This document shows positions 26,304 to 34,224 of a DNA stretch of 41,115 bases, in pieces. Source of the DNA: a virus. The notes below the pieces were generated by a model. That model saw nothing but the letters and a program-made list of their open reading frames with translations, was not told the origin of the DNA and searched no databases. The stretch spans positions 1 through 41,115 of IMG/VR virus record IMGVR_UViG_3300032116_000483; one strand, given 5' to 3'. Position 1 is the first letter of the stretch. Each line of letters opens with the position of its first letter. Position numbers and translations under genes: made by a program.

Positions 26304-26905
26304 GCTTCCTCCAAAATCTGCTTAAATTGCACAACCGTCAGCAAATAATATAACACGAAGTCAATCCATACACAAGTCACTCCCGGGGATTCTTTGCAAG
26401 TCTGTGCTTTACTCAGCGGAAAGATCGCCGTCTTCGTCTTAATATTATCAAAACGAAGTATCTTCTCTGTAGTCTCGTTAATAACCGCTATCTGACCCAT
26501 GTCAACCGCTTTGATTAGCATGTAGTCATCCGTACGACCATGATAGCGGAAAATCAACGCTCCGAAAAGCGCTCGTGTTTGCTTTGCCTCTTCGTGTATC
26601 TTTCGTAGCCACGCTTTACTGATTGCAATACACGGCTCACCATATCGCCAAAGCTCGGTAAGCTTACACTCAATAAGAAATTTACCCGGGCGATTATTGA
26701 ATAGCACAACAACATCACCCTTAGTGGTACCGGCCCCAGATTGGGGAGTGCGATCACCCCCAAGAAACTTTGCAATGCGACGCTCCATTGCCTTGGACCG
26801 CTGCCGATTCATACGATTGCGCTCACGTCGCTCTTCTTTCAGCCGCTCGAATTCTTCGGGCGAAGTGATTGGCTTACTAGTAACTGAACTTTTGCGTGCT
26901 CCCAT
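26300..26905 (-). CDS. Holliday-junction-resolvase-like PD-(D/E)XK nuclease
   Basis: Residues 41-82 contain ERRIAKFLGG, GDRTPQSGAGTTKGDVVV and FLIECKLTE, the arrangement of archaeal/phage Hjc-type resolvases: Glu41, Asp64, Glu79 and Lys81 form the active site. The N-terminal 40 residues are a highly charged helix. It would cleave branched DNA arising from recombination, or act as a related nuclease. The 3' end overlaps the 201-aa frame's neighbour by four bases; the 5' end overlaps the helicase gene by 29 bases. Confidence 0.8.
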   Translation of the reverse strand: MGARKSSVTSKPITSPEEFERLKEERRERNRMNRQRSKAMERRIAKFLGGDRTPQSGAGTTKGDVVVLFNNRPGKFLIECKLTELWRYGEPCIAISKAWLRKIHEEAKQTRALFGALIFRYHGRTDDYMLIKAVDMGQIAVINETTEKILRFDNIKTKTAIFPLSKAQTCKESPGVTCVWIDFVLYYLLTVVQFKQILEEA

Positions 26906-28067
26906 TAAATATCACCGTACTCGTGCCGAGCCTCCCATTACGATTTTTATGAAACTTCAAACCAATTGCGCGATTACCCAGTTCGTCTGGTACATCATCG
27001 ATAGGAGACATTTCAATCACCGTATCGGCGACTTGCGAAACCTCACCTGAGTCACGTACCGCATCTAAACCCTCGCCGACCTTGTTCATCTGCGAAAGCA
27101 GTACTACTGCGAGATCAGATTCTTTCGCAGCTTCCTTCAAATTCTGAGCAACCTCACCCAGATCATAGTTCTTCAGACCTGTATTATGATGCTTCACAAT
27201 CTGCAGGTAATCCAAAAATACGACGCGACATCCAGTACGAGCGGCATCACGAATCTCCTTGCGAATGCCTGCTAAACTGATAATGGGGTTGTCAATTACA
27301 GCCATCGGTAATGTCTGTATCATAACAAGCGCCTGTTCTACCTCAGTAAGTTGGGCACCAGAAAGCTTACCAAACTGTAGCAGTGTAGTGTCAATGTTGA
27401 GCATGTATGATACCCACCGAGACATCAACTGCTCTTTGGACATTTCCAGCGAAAAGAACAAACTTGATGTACCGTACTGCAACGCCATCTCGAGCATCGA
27501 TTGACCAACAAGAGCAGTCTTCCCTGTACCGGGTTTGGCCATAATGACTGATAGGCTCTTCGGCAGCCACTCGCCACCAAGCATCTGATCGAGGAATCGA
27601 ATACCAGTATGCGTAAACTTATACGTACCGTTGTACTTTCGATTCAGATCGGACATTAATTTTTGAGCACCCGGTAGTAGGGATAGATCCGATGATGGCA
27701 TAATTGGTGCGAAATTCAGCACCTCGGCCACACGCGTCTCGTTTGGGTTATACTCCTTTGCCTCAAGAGCCAAGATCTCGGCTGCTTGCTGAAGCTGCCG
27801 TCTACGCGCTGTAATAGACAACTCGTCTATAATTGCGCGCTGATTACACTGAATTGAAAGCATGAGTTCACTTGGTACGTCACCATTGAACGCCAACCGT
27901 ATAACTTCGTACGTTAACTCACCGTAGTGCGTGTACGCATTCTTCAGTGCGTTAAACACAATTTGCCGCTCATCAGTAAACAGCGCCGGGGTTACTTGGT
28001 GCATTACTTCTGGCGATTGAGTGAATGATGAGAGTAACCGCCACTCACCAACTACGTCTTGTTGCAT
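26877..28067 (-). CDS. dnaB: Replicative DNA helicase, DnaB family
   Basis: An N-terminal helical domain (about 1-130) is followed by a RecA-fold helicase domain. Walker A AKPGTGKT (177-184), SLFFSLEMSKEQL (H1a), Walker B VVFLDYLQIV (282-291), VVLLSQMNK (H3) and the final KFHKNRNG arginine/lysine motif (H4) are all present. Hexameric ring helicase moving 5'-3' on the lagging strand, acting with the adjacent primase. At 396 aa slightly short, with a reduced N-terminal domain. ATG at 28067 follows AAGGAG and overlaps the primase gene. Confidence 0.95.
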   Translation of the reverse strand: MQQDVVGEWRLLSSFTQSPEVMHQVTPALFTDERQIVFNALKNAYTHYGELTYEVIRLAFNGDVPSELMLSIQCNQRAIIDELSITARRRQLQQAAEILALEAKEYNPNETRVAEVLNFAPIMPSSDLSLLPGAQKLMSDLNRKYNGTYKFTHTGIRFLDQMLGGEWLPKSLSVIMAKPGTGKTALVGQSMLEMALQYGTSSLFFSLEMSKEQLMSRWVSYMLNIDTTLLQFGKLSGAQLTEVEQALVMIQTLPMAVIDNPIISLAGIRKEIRDAARTGCRVVFLDYLQIVKHHNTGLKNYDLGEVAQNLKEAAKESDLAVVLLSQMNKVGEGLDAVRDSGEVSQVADTVIEMSPIDDVPDELGNRAIGLKFHKNRNGRLGTSTVIFNGSTQKFSY

Positions 28068-28956
28068 TGCTCGGTCTCCTTAAAAGTTGGGCCCACGTTT
28101 CGTAGGGCAGTGCTTTATCCAGTACTAGTTTAAGTTCATGTAGGCCCTTTGTCAAGACGAATTCGTCAAGATCCATCTTCTCTCGCCCCATAAGCGGTAG
28201 AGTTGCAACCTTACATGACTCTAGTCTAGATGCTAACTTATCAATAGCTTGGTATACTGCCTCATTCACTGTAGGACTTCTCTGCGAGTCAAACACGACC
28301 GTAACCGACTTTGCGGACAGTTCACGCACGCGCCACTTCCATGTGTTAATACCGGGCAATCCTATTGTCGGGAACCCGTGCTGCGTGGCAACAATCGCCT
28401 TTATTTCTCCCTCAGTGAGTAAAAAAGAATCCGCTGAAATCTCAGCTCCGTACGGCCACTCATCCGCACCACGCACATACGCAGACCCAAACGGTCCTTT
28501 ATACTTGACAGATTCATCGTCAAGGGCGCGTCCACGCATATCCACAATCGCTCCGGTGGTTGGCGCAATGTACGGAAATATAATACGACCATGAAGAACT
28601 GAATTTCTCCCAGAGCTGATACCCGCAGTCTTAGCAATTGGAAGATCGTACAAACTATGATGAGTATCGGGACAATAGCCTATACGACGTTGCTGAATTA
28701 CTGAATCAGAGATACCGCGCTCTCGAAGATACGTAAGTGCCGCGCCAGATAAACAGCTCACGTAGTAGCTTACGCACTTTCCGTAGAAATCACGGATTTC
28801 TTCGATCACCTCGGGATTACTAGTAAATGCATTACCACCTTGACTACGCCCATTACGATAGCCACAGTTAAAACAGTAAGCGAGTCCGTTATGCGGCGTA
28901 ACATACAAGTTGTGTCCTCCACATTCAGGACAAGTTTCTTTATGACCGCTAGCCAT
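28045..28956 (-). CDS. dnaG: DNA primase, DnaG/TOPRIM type
   Basis: N-terminal zinc finger Cys9-x2-Cys12...Cys28-x2-Cys31 (CPECGGHNLY, YCFNCGY). A catalytic core includes LHGRIIFPYI and the TOPRIM motifs LLTEGEIKA (180-188) and VTVVFDSQ (218-225). It makes RNA primers for lagging-strand synthesis with the DnaB helicase. The TOPRIM second acid motif is DSQ rather than the usual DxD. Length 303 aa without the helicase-interaction domain, as in several phage primases. ATG at 28956 follows AGAGGAG and a terminator separates it from the upstream SSB gene. Confidence 0.9.
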   Translation of the reverse strand: MASGHKETCPECGGHNLYVTPHNGLAYCFNCGYRNGRSQGGNAFTSNPEVIEEIRDFYGKCVSYYVSCLSGAALTYLRERGISDSVIQQRRIGYCPDTHHSLYDLPIAKTAGISSGRNSVLHGRIIFPYIAPTTGAIVDMRGRALDDESVKYKGPFGSAYVRGADEWPYGAEISADSFLLTEGEIKAIVATQHGFPTIGLPGINTWKWRVRELSAKSVTVVFDSQRSPTVNEAVYQAIDKLASRLESCKVATLPLMGREKMDLDEFVLTKGLHELKLVLDKALPYETWAQLLRRPSNATRRSW

Positions 28957-28970
28957 GCTTTACTCCTCTA

Positions 28971-29011
28971 AACAAAAATGTTGGCGGTGAGGTAAATTCT
29001 CACCGCCAACA
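28971..29011 (-). terminator. Leftward rho-independent terminator between SSB-like and primase genes
   Basis: TGTTGGCGGTGAG (28979-28991) and CTCACCGCCAACA (28999-29011) form a perfect 13-bp stem with a 7-base loop. In the leftward direction it is followed by a U5 tract (plus-strand A at 28974-28978) and UGUUU. It probably attenuates transcription into the replisome genes. Confidence 0.9.
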
Positions 29012-29023
29012 CCGGACTAAAAA

Positions 29024-29818
29024 CTAGAATAACTCTGGGGTCTCAGCAAGCTTCGGCATCACTTCAATGTTGTATGCTTTGCACACATCACCGTAGTCGG
29101 CCCCCTTGACCAGATCCTTAACAGCGTCCATTGGGAATGGGCGAGCATACTTGGCCAAATCAAAACGCGGTGCAGACAGCAGCGAACCCGGAATAGGATC
29201 ACGATTTGTGCCCACATGCACACTACGTGTCGTCTTAATCTCCTTACCACGCGTGATAATCTCAATATCAATCTCCGTGATAGGAATCAGCTTACCCGTA
29301 TCATCGTCAAAAATCGTCTTCGAAAGTTCCTCAATGTCATTCAACATGCCATTGCGACCTTCCCCGGATGAAACAGATCCCTCAAGCACCTGAATCGCCA
29401 TATGACGCTCGGGCTTATAAGAGGTAAGTGTTTGTGTCTGACCGTCCAGCACAGTAATAAACTGATTCTGATTGTTCGCGTAAACGACCGAACCATTCTC
29501 AAGCTTAACCACCATTGACTTGTCCAACACGTTCATAAAAAAGCGACAGCGGACTGCTTCGTTCACCTTAGCAGGCAGTACAGCGCGAGTCAAGCTGTCC
29601 ACAAAAATGCGACGCTGAACCAATTGCCCGTTCTTAGCCACAGGCATCCACACTGACAACACCGTAGGTCCAATCATGGGTTCCGTTGGGTTGACCAAAT
29701 CAGGAAGGAAGCGGATAATACGCTTACCTTCGCGTGTGTTAATAAACACGTTGGTCTGTTGAGCCGCGCTCGGTGAGCTGTAGGTCGGGATCGATTCAAT
29801 CATCTTGCCAAATGCCAT
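29024..29818 (-). CDS. Probable phage single-stranded DNA-binding protein
   Basis: The N-terminal part NVFINTREGKRIIRFLPDL is the pattern of gp32-like SSBs (Gly-Lys-x-x-Ile-Arg-Phe-Leu-Pro). The protein lies next to the primase and helicase and ends before a strong terminator that would allow higher expression than the downstream genes. The C-terminus has a helical acid-containing tail but lacks the strongly acidic tip of gp32. Start at 29818 is chosen for the ten-base spacing from AAGGAG; 29827 is an alternative. SSB is an inference. Confidence 0.6.
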   Translation of the reverse strand: MAFGKMIESIPTYSSPSAAQQTNVFINTREGKRIIRFLPDLVNPTEPMIGPTVLSVWMPVAKNGQLVQRRIFVDSLTRAVLPAKVNEAVRCRFFMNVLDKSMVVKLENGSVVYANNQNQFITVLDGQTQTLTSYKPERHMAIQVLEGSVSSGEGRNGMLNDIEELSKTIFDDDTGKLIPITEIDIEIITRGKEIKTTRSVHVGTNRDPIPGSLLSAPRFDLAKYARPFPMDAVKDLVKGADYGDVCKAYNIEVMPKLAETPELF

Positions 29819-29819
29819 C

Positions 29820-29984
29820 TTAGTCATGCTCCTTGTGCATTGCGGCGATTTCTCTCGCCATCGAATTGAGTTCATCAAGCACTGCTTTCCGAATCTCTGG
29901 AGTTACTATACCAGACTCCTCAAGCCGTGTCAAGAGTCTTTTTATGTATTTTTTGTTGATCTTACTGATTTTTAAAGAGTCCAT
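29820..29984 (-). CDS. Small helical protein, 54 aa
   Basis: ATG at 29984 follows GTGGAG with suitable spacing; overlaps the glycosyltransferase stop by 23 bases. One long helical protein (KKYIKRLLTRLEESG, EIRKAVLDELNSMAREIAAMHKEH), basic at the start and mixed later. No family recognised. Its TAA stop is adjacent to the SSB start. Confidence 0.6.
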   Translation of the reverse strand: MDSLKISKINKKYIKRLLTRLEESGIVTPEIRKAVLDELNSMAREIAAMHKEHD

Positions 29985-31158
29985 CGATAATCTCCACGAA
30001 CTGACTTCCAATATTCTTCCATGAGAATTTTGCGCTACGCATATGCTCTAATGATTTTTGGCCGAGTTCATTACGCTTTTCTTGATTTGTGTACATGTAG
30101 TGAAGCGCTTGAATCGCGCTTTCCATTTCTGTTACATGATGAATTGTGTTTAATCCGCGATCTGTAAGTTGAGGGAAGGGATAGCAGTCCATGTACACCG
30201 CATTACCTTCGGGCCACTCACTCAAAGCTGAGTGGTTTGGAATAATTGCCGGCTTTCCTGCAGCCATTGCTTCTGCCACTGGTAAACACCAACCCTCTGC
30301 CGCCGTAGTTGTGAAAAAAACATCGGCATTATTATATACCATGTTTAGTTGCTGCGGAGTCAGGCCCTTTGCAGCTGTGATATTCGGTGATGAAATTACC
30401 AGACGATCCTCGATACCTAAATACTCACACCACTGAATTATATCAATACCGAAATCCTGCAAAGCACCGTGATAGTAGATCTTTACACCCTTAGATAAAT
30501 TGTATCGCTTTACCCATTCAGAAAAATAATAAAACGTTAAATCAAGTCTTTTACGTGGTTGATTACGCTGCAAACACAAAACAATATAGTCTGTATCTTT
30601 TAGATTCATTTGTTGACGCAAAACCGCACGCGGCACGTCAATGGGGTGAAACATCGTAGTATCTACTCCGTGTGGAACTACAAAGACATCAGAAACGTCT
30701 ACTTTTGCCAGCTGCTCTTTACCGAAATTAGTGTATGTAGCTACAGCATCAAATTTCTGAAGCCCTTGTGCAAAATCCTTTTTAACATTCTCTGCATCAA
30801 TTGGGGTGTACAAAACAGTTTTAAACTGTTGATCCTTAATTTGCGAAAGAACAGCAATGTAGTCGTTAGCAATCCAAGAGTCATTCAATATGAAAATAAC
30901 ATCCGGTCGAATTGATCGCACCATACTTTCAAGACGTTCCTTACCCCAAACGTCCCCACCACCAAGAGAAGCCGGGTACACTTTAAGTCCTTCGCACAGT
31001 GGGTCATAGTCACCGTAATAGTTCACACCCATAATGTGTAAATCATATTTTTTACGGAACGTTTCAATCAAATTCTTACTGACAACTCCGAAACCAGTTT
31101 GCACTGGAAAATCCCCGATGTACAGCATCTTTTTCTGTACTGGTACAATTCTTCCCAT
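29962..31158 (-). CDS. GT-B fold glycosyltransferase (GT4-like)
   Basis: GFGVVSKNLIETF near the start is the N-terminal acceptor loop. VVPHGVDTTMFHP and the C-terminal EGWCLPVAEAMAAGKPAI, with its EX7E pair, are the donor-binding hallmarks of GT4 enzymes. It transfers a sugar from a nucleotide-sugar to an unknown acceptor. A virion glycosylation or DNA-base glycosylation role would fit its place between replication and structural genes, but is not proven. Start ATG at 31158 follows AAAGGAG; the longer frame to 31194 is rejected. Confidence 0.9.
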   Translation of the reverse strand: MGRIVPVQKKMLYIGDFPVQTGFGVVSKNLIETFRKKYDLHIMGVNYYGDYDPLCEGLKVYPASLGGGDVWGKERLESMVRSIRPDVIFILNDSWIANDYIAVLSQIKDQQFKTVLYTPIDAENVKKDFAQGLQKFDAVATYTNFGKEQLAKVDVSDVFVVPHGVDTTMFHPIDVPRAVLRQQMNLKDTDYIVLCLQRNQPRKRLDLTFYYFSEWVKRYNLSKGVKIYYHGALQDFGIDIIQWCEYLGIEDRLVISSPNITAAKGLTPQQLNMVYNNADVFFTTTAAEGWCLPVAEAMAAGKPAIIPNHSALSEWPEGNAVYMDCYPFPQLTDRGLNTIHHVTEMESAIQALHYMYTNQEKRNELGQKSLEHMRSAKFSWKNIGSQFVEIIDGLFKNQ

Positions 31159-31168
31159 AAGAACTCCT

Positions 31169-31753
31169 TTAATAGTACTTAGTCCCTGTAACAATATTTA
31201 CGGGCTGTCTTGTCGATTTCGGCACCGCAATTTTTGTTTTAAACAGGTAATTTATTTCCTCTAGCAACGCGTCGAGAACGACTTTCATTGCTCTAGAAGA
31301 CTCAGTATTTGTGTATTTTAAATCTTCTGTTGACCATGAAACGAAAGTAGTTGAGCTACTTGTAATCTTAGCCAAATGAATTAAATACACAGCCATTAAT
31401 ACAATGGCATCCTCATCAATCTGCTCAATTACTGGGGGATCCGGCTGATCAAAATCTAAAAATGGATTTCTATAAACATCGTTTACATTAAATGATGAAC
31501 TTATAAATGCATACCCATTAACTGTGCTTACCCACAGTTGACCGGACTCAGCAGCCCCCTGAGGTTGTAAGTCTGCAATTGCATCCGCAGTAAGTATCTG
31601 GTACTTTGCCCTCCATCGCTTTTGCAGTTGCTTCACAGAGTTTACTAACGATGTACGCACCAGCGCACTAGAAAATGCCGTACCACTAAAATCACCCAAG
31701 CGTATTCGCACTGAGTCGATTAGATAATCAAGATTACCACTTGTTGTTATCAT
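31169..31753 (-). CDS. Putative head-tail connector/neck protein, 194 aa
   Basis: The layout resembles a common phage structural protein (from memory): an N-terminal helix (LDYLIDSVRIRLGDF), the segment VRTSLVNSVKQLQKRWRAKY, a central NVNDVYRNPFLDFDQPDPPVIEQ stretch, then a helical hydrophobic part (DAIVLMAVYLIHLAKI). That group is thought to act near the portal or neck. ATG at 31753 follows TTAGGAG. It heads the tail gene cluster from the replication side. Moderate certainty. Confidence 0.5.
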   Translation of the reverse strand: MITTSGNLDYLIDSVRIRLGDFSGTAFSSALVRTSLVNSVKQLQKRWRAKYQILTADAIADLQPQGAAESGQLWVSTVNGYAFISSSFNVNDVYRNPFLDFDQPDPPVIEQIDEDAIVLMAVYLIHLAKITSSSTTFVSWSTEDLKYTNTESSRAMKVVLDALLEEINYLFKTKIAVPKSTRQPVNIVTGTKYY

Positions 31754-31789
31754 AGTCACTCCTAATTATAGTTATTTTTGAGACTCTTG

Positions 31790-32062
31790 TCAACTTGGAG
31801 GTGTCGGCCAAGCAACATTGTTAAATTTTTGAGCTAGTACGAGTTCTGGAAAATCTCTTAAAGACTGTCGATACGCGTACCATTCATTTTTGTTAGTTAT
31901 TGGAGAATCCGGTAAGACTCGCCAATCTGATTCACTAAGGAGCCTGTTTCGCTCTTTTCTGATTACATCTAAAGCCCATTGCTCGTGCGGTTCAATACGC
32001 TCTACCCCCACAGGCTCAATCTCAATCCAACGCACCATAGGAAAAATTTCAATAACTTTCAT
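31790..32062 (-). CDS. Phage tail assembly chaperone-type protein, 90 aa
   Basis: The segment IRKERNRLLSESDWRVLPDS, followed by YAYRQSLRDFPE and the final WPTPPS, is the signature of the tail-fibre assembly/chaperone family (Phage_tail_APC-like: RNxLLxxSDW...YRQxLR...P...WPxPP). It would help fold or assemble the tail fibre encoded immediately upstream, whose gene end overlaps this start by four bases. No transmembrane or signal sequence. Confidence 0.8.
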   Translation of the reverse strand: MKVIEIFPMVRWIEIEPVGVERIEPHEQWALDVIRKERNRLLSESDWRVLPDSPITNKNEWYAYRQSLRDFPELVLAQKFNNVAWPTPPS

Positions 32063-34224
32063 GTTAACCTCACTACTCTTAAAGCACCAGTTACGCTAAT
32101 AGAGCTGCCACCAGTGTTATTTACAAAAAGTCCGACAGTATCGTTTGCACTTAAATAAAATATAGTTGTATTAAGTTGCCGCCCGTCATTAAATGTAAGC
32201 CCGGGTAACATTTGCGTGCCTGTTGTAAAACTAGTTGCGTTTTGGCGCACATTCCATGGTAAGTTAGTGGTAGTAGAAGTCACGGCGGCGTTTACAATGT
32301 AAAGACCGGCATTAGTAACAGTAACTTCGTATGTTGTTGCGTTACCTAAAATATTACCGGTACCAGCAACGTTTAGTTGCACTCTTGCAGAAGTACCAGC
32401 ATTGACAGTCTGCCCCGCAGACCTTGATAAAATTCCTGCGTCTCTATGTGAAATACTACCGCTAACAGTTACATTACCACGAATATCGGTATTTCCATTT
32501 GACGCTACGATACTTACTTTATTTGTGTTAACAGCCACATCCCCTGTTATTGTAACCGCTCCAGTACTAGCTTCAACATTGTAAATGGTTGTTCCAGTAT
32601 AACTTGATAAATTTATTCTGTCTTGACTTAATTCGTAGATTACTGCGTCGGGAACCGAGTCTGCATAACCCCTAATAGCTCCCGGAGGTAAATTAGAGTC
32701 TGCGTCGGGAGTACGGCGTAGATCTAGATTACCGTTGTAAATTCTAAATGCTCCTGTATAAGAATCTTTGAAGTTAACATGAACTGAAGCATCGTCACTG
32801 GTAACATTATTTGCAATCTCAAGTGTAGTCGTACCATCAAGGTTAATTGATGCTTGTGGACTGACTGTGCTTCGAGCGACATTGAACATCGCTATACCTT
32901 GTAGGTCACCAGATGTTCCTGAAGTTACAATAGTAAGTACATTAGAATTGAGTCCCGGAAGGCTTGTCTGGTTAAGTGGACTTGCTAGGCTACCAACGCT
33001 CATACCATTAGTATCAATTTTTGTTTTACCCGCTTTGATGTACCCACTTCCTGAAACTGTAATGTCACTATTAACTGTAAGAGTCCCCATGTTTGCCGCA
33101 ACTGCATCTAATTGAGCTACGGATAATTTGTCGGCAGTAATTGTATTTGCCGCTATCAGACTACCTGATATAGTAGCGGCAGTAATTAAAGAACCGGAGA
33201 TTGTATTAGCAGCAATTTTATCACCAGTAATTGTGTTAGCTTGAATCTTACTTGCTGAGATTGCATTATCGGTAATAAGCACACCTGAGACAGTTCCTGC
33301 TACAATTTTTGCTCCAGTTATAGTTCCATCAGCAATCTGAGCGGCGGTAAGGGTGTTGGAGGCAATCTTATCAGCAGTTAACGTACCCGCAGTAATCAAA
33401 GAACCTGAGATCGTAGCTGCTACAATTTTATCACCAGTGATTGTCGATCCTGCAATAAGCACGCCAGATATCGTACCAGCCTGTACGTTATTGCCCGTTA
33501 CCGTTCCGTTTGCAATTAACACACCCGAAATTGTCCCGTCAATAATCTTACCACCATCGATGCTTTTCTCACCAATTAAGCCTGACCCTACTACAATAGA
33601 GTCTGAAACTTGTAGTGCAATTGTATCGATAAGCGTTGAAGACACATGATACGCCTTAATAGAGTTAACTTCTATATCATACTTTTGTATAATTTTTCGC
33701 GGAAGTATTTGACTTATGCTATAAGTACTTGAGCCCGAGTGAGTAATTGTGAAAGCACGACTTACTAGAGGACTAGGGAAAACTACTGAGTATGTACCCG
33801 GAGTTGTAATCGAGAAGCTGTTTGCAAATGGATCTTGCGGTGTGTCATCGTAGTAAGTCGCAATAAATAAATCGTCTAAACCACCTTCACCAGATACTAT
33901 ATAAGGTCCGGCAATGTACGCGGGATTACTGTCGCCCGCGTACTCCATTGACTGCACATAAAAAGAAATTGAACCACTGGTTGTTAGAGTAATGCTACCA
34001 TAGCGATCCAGCTGACTCGTTGTTACAGTAGTCTGATGTACCCCTGCTGGATATGCTAAATACTGTTCCGAATTATCCGAGTACAAATCGTTTGGATTTA
34101 GAGAACCGGATTGAGTAGGGTATGAAAACAGAAGAGGAAGTTGAGTCTGAAATCTTCCATACGAGTCAGCGTAAGAAATAGATTGCTCTGTGTTTAAATT
34201 TAATAGATAATCCGAGTTTGTCAT
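32059..34224 (-). CDS. Tail fibre / receptor-binding protein with hexad repeats
   Basis: Start ATG at 34224 follows GGAGGG with a four-base spacer. Residues about 215-385 are a long run of imperfect 6- and 12-residue repeats (TITGDKI, GTISGVLIA, ANTISGSLI) that should form a triple beta-helix or stalk. After a connector, the C-terminal region (about 580-721) has the jelly-roll pattern of C1q/TNF-like heads (ATTYEVTVTNAGLYIVNAAV...DTVGLFVNN). It probably binds the host surface. Expect trimerisation. The matching chaperone gene follows. Confidence 0.8.
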   Translation of the reverse strand: MTNSDYLLNLNTEQSISYADSYGRFQTQLPLLFSYPTQSGSLNPNDLYSDNSEQYLAYPAGVHQTTVTTSQLDRYGSITLTTSGSISFYVQSMEYAGDSNPAYIAGPYIVSGEGGLDDLFIATYYDDTPQDPFANSFSITTPGTYSVVFPSPLVSRAFTITHSGSSTYSISQILPRKIIQKYDIEVNSIKAYHVSSTLIDTIALQVSDSIVVGSGLIGEKSIDGGKIIDGTISGVLIANGTVTGNNVQAGTISGVLIAGSTITGDKIVAATISGSLITAGTLTADKIASNTLTAAQIADGTITGAKIVAGTVSGVLITDNAISASKIQANTITGDKIAANTISGSLITAATISGSLIAANTITADKLSVAQLDAVAANMGTLTVNSDITVSGSGYIKAGKTKIDTNGMSVGSLASPLNQTSLPGLNSNVLTIVTSGTSGDLQGIAMFNVARSTVSPQASINLDGTTTLEIANNVTSDDASVHVNFKDSYTGAFRIYNGNLDLRRTPDADSNLPPGAIRGYADSVPDAVIYELSQDRINLSSYTGTTIYNVEASTGAVTITGDVAVNTNKVSIVASNGNTDIRGNVTVSGSISHRDAGILSRSAGQTVNAGTSARVQLNVAGTGNILGNATTYEVTVTNAGLYIVNAAVTSTTTNLPWNVRQNATSFTTGTQMLPGLTFNDGRQLNTTIFYLSANDTVGLFVNNTGGSSISVTGALRVVRLT

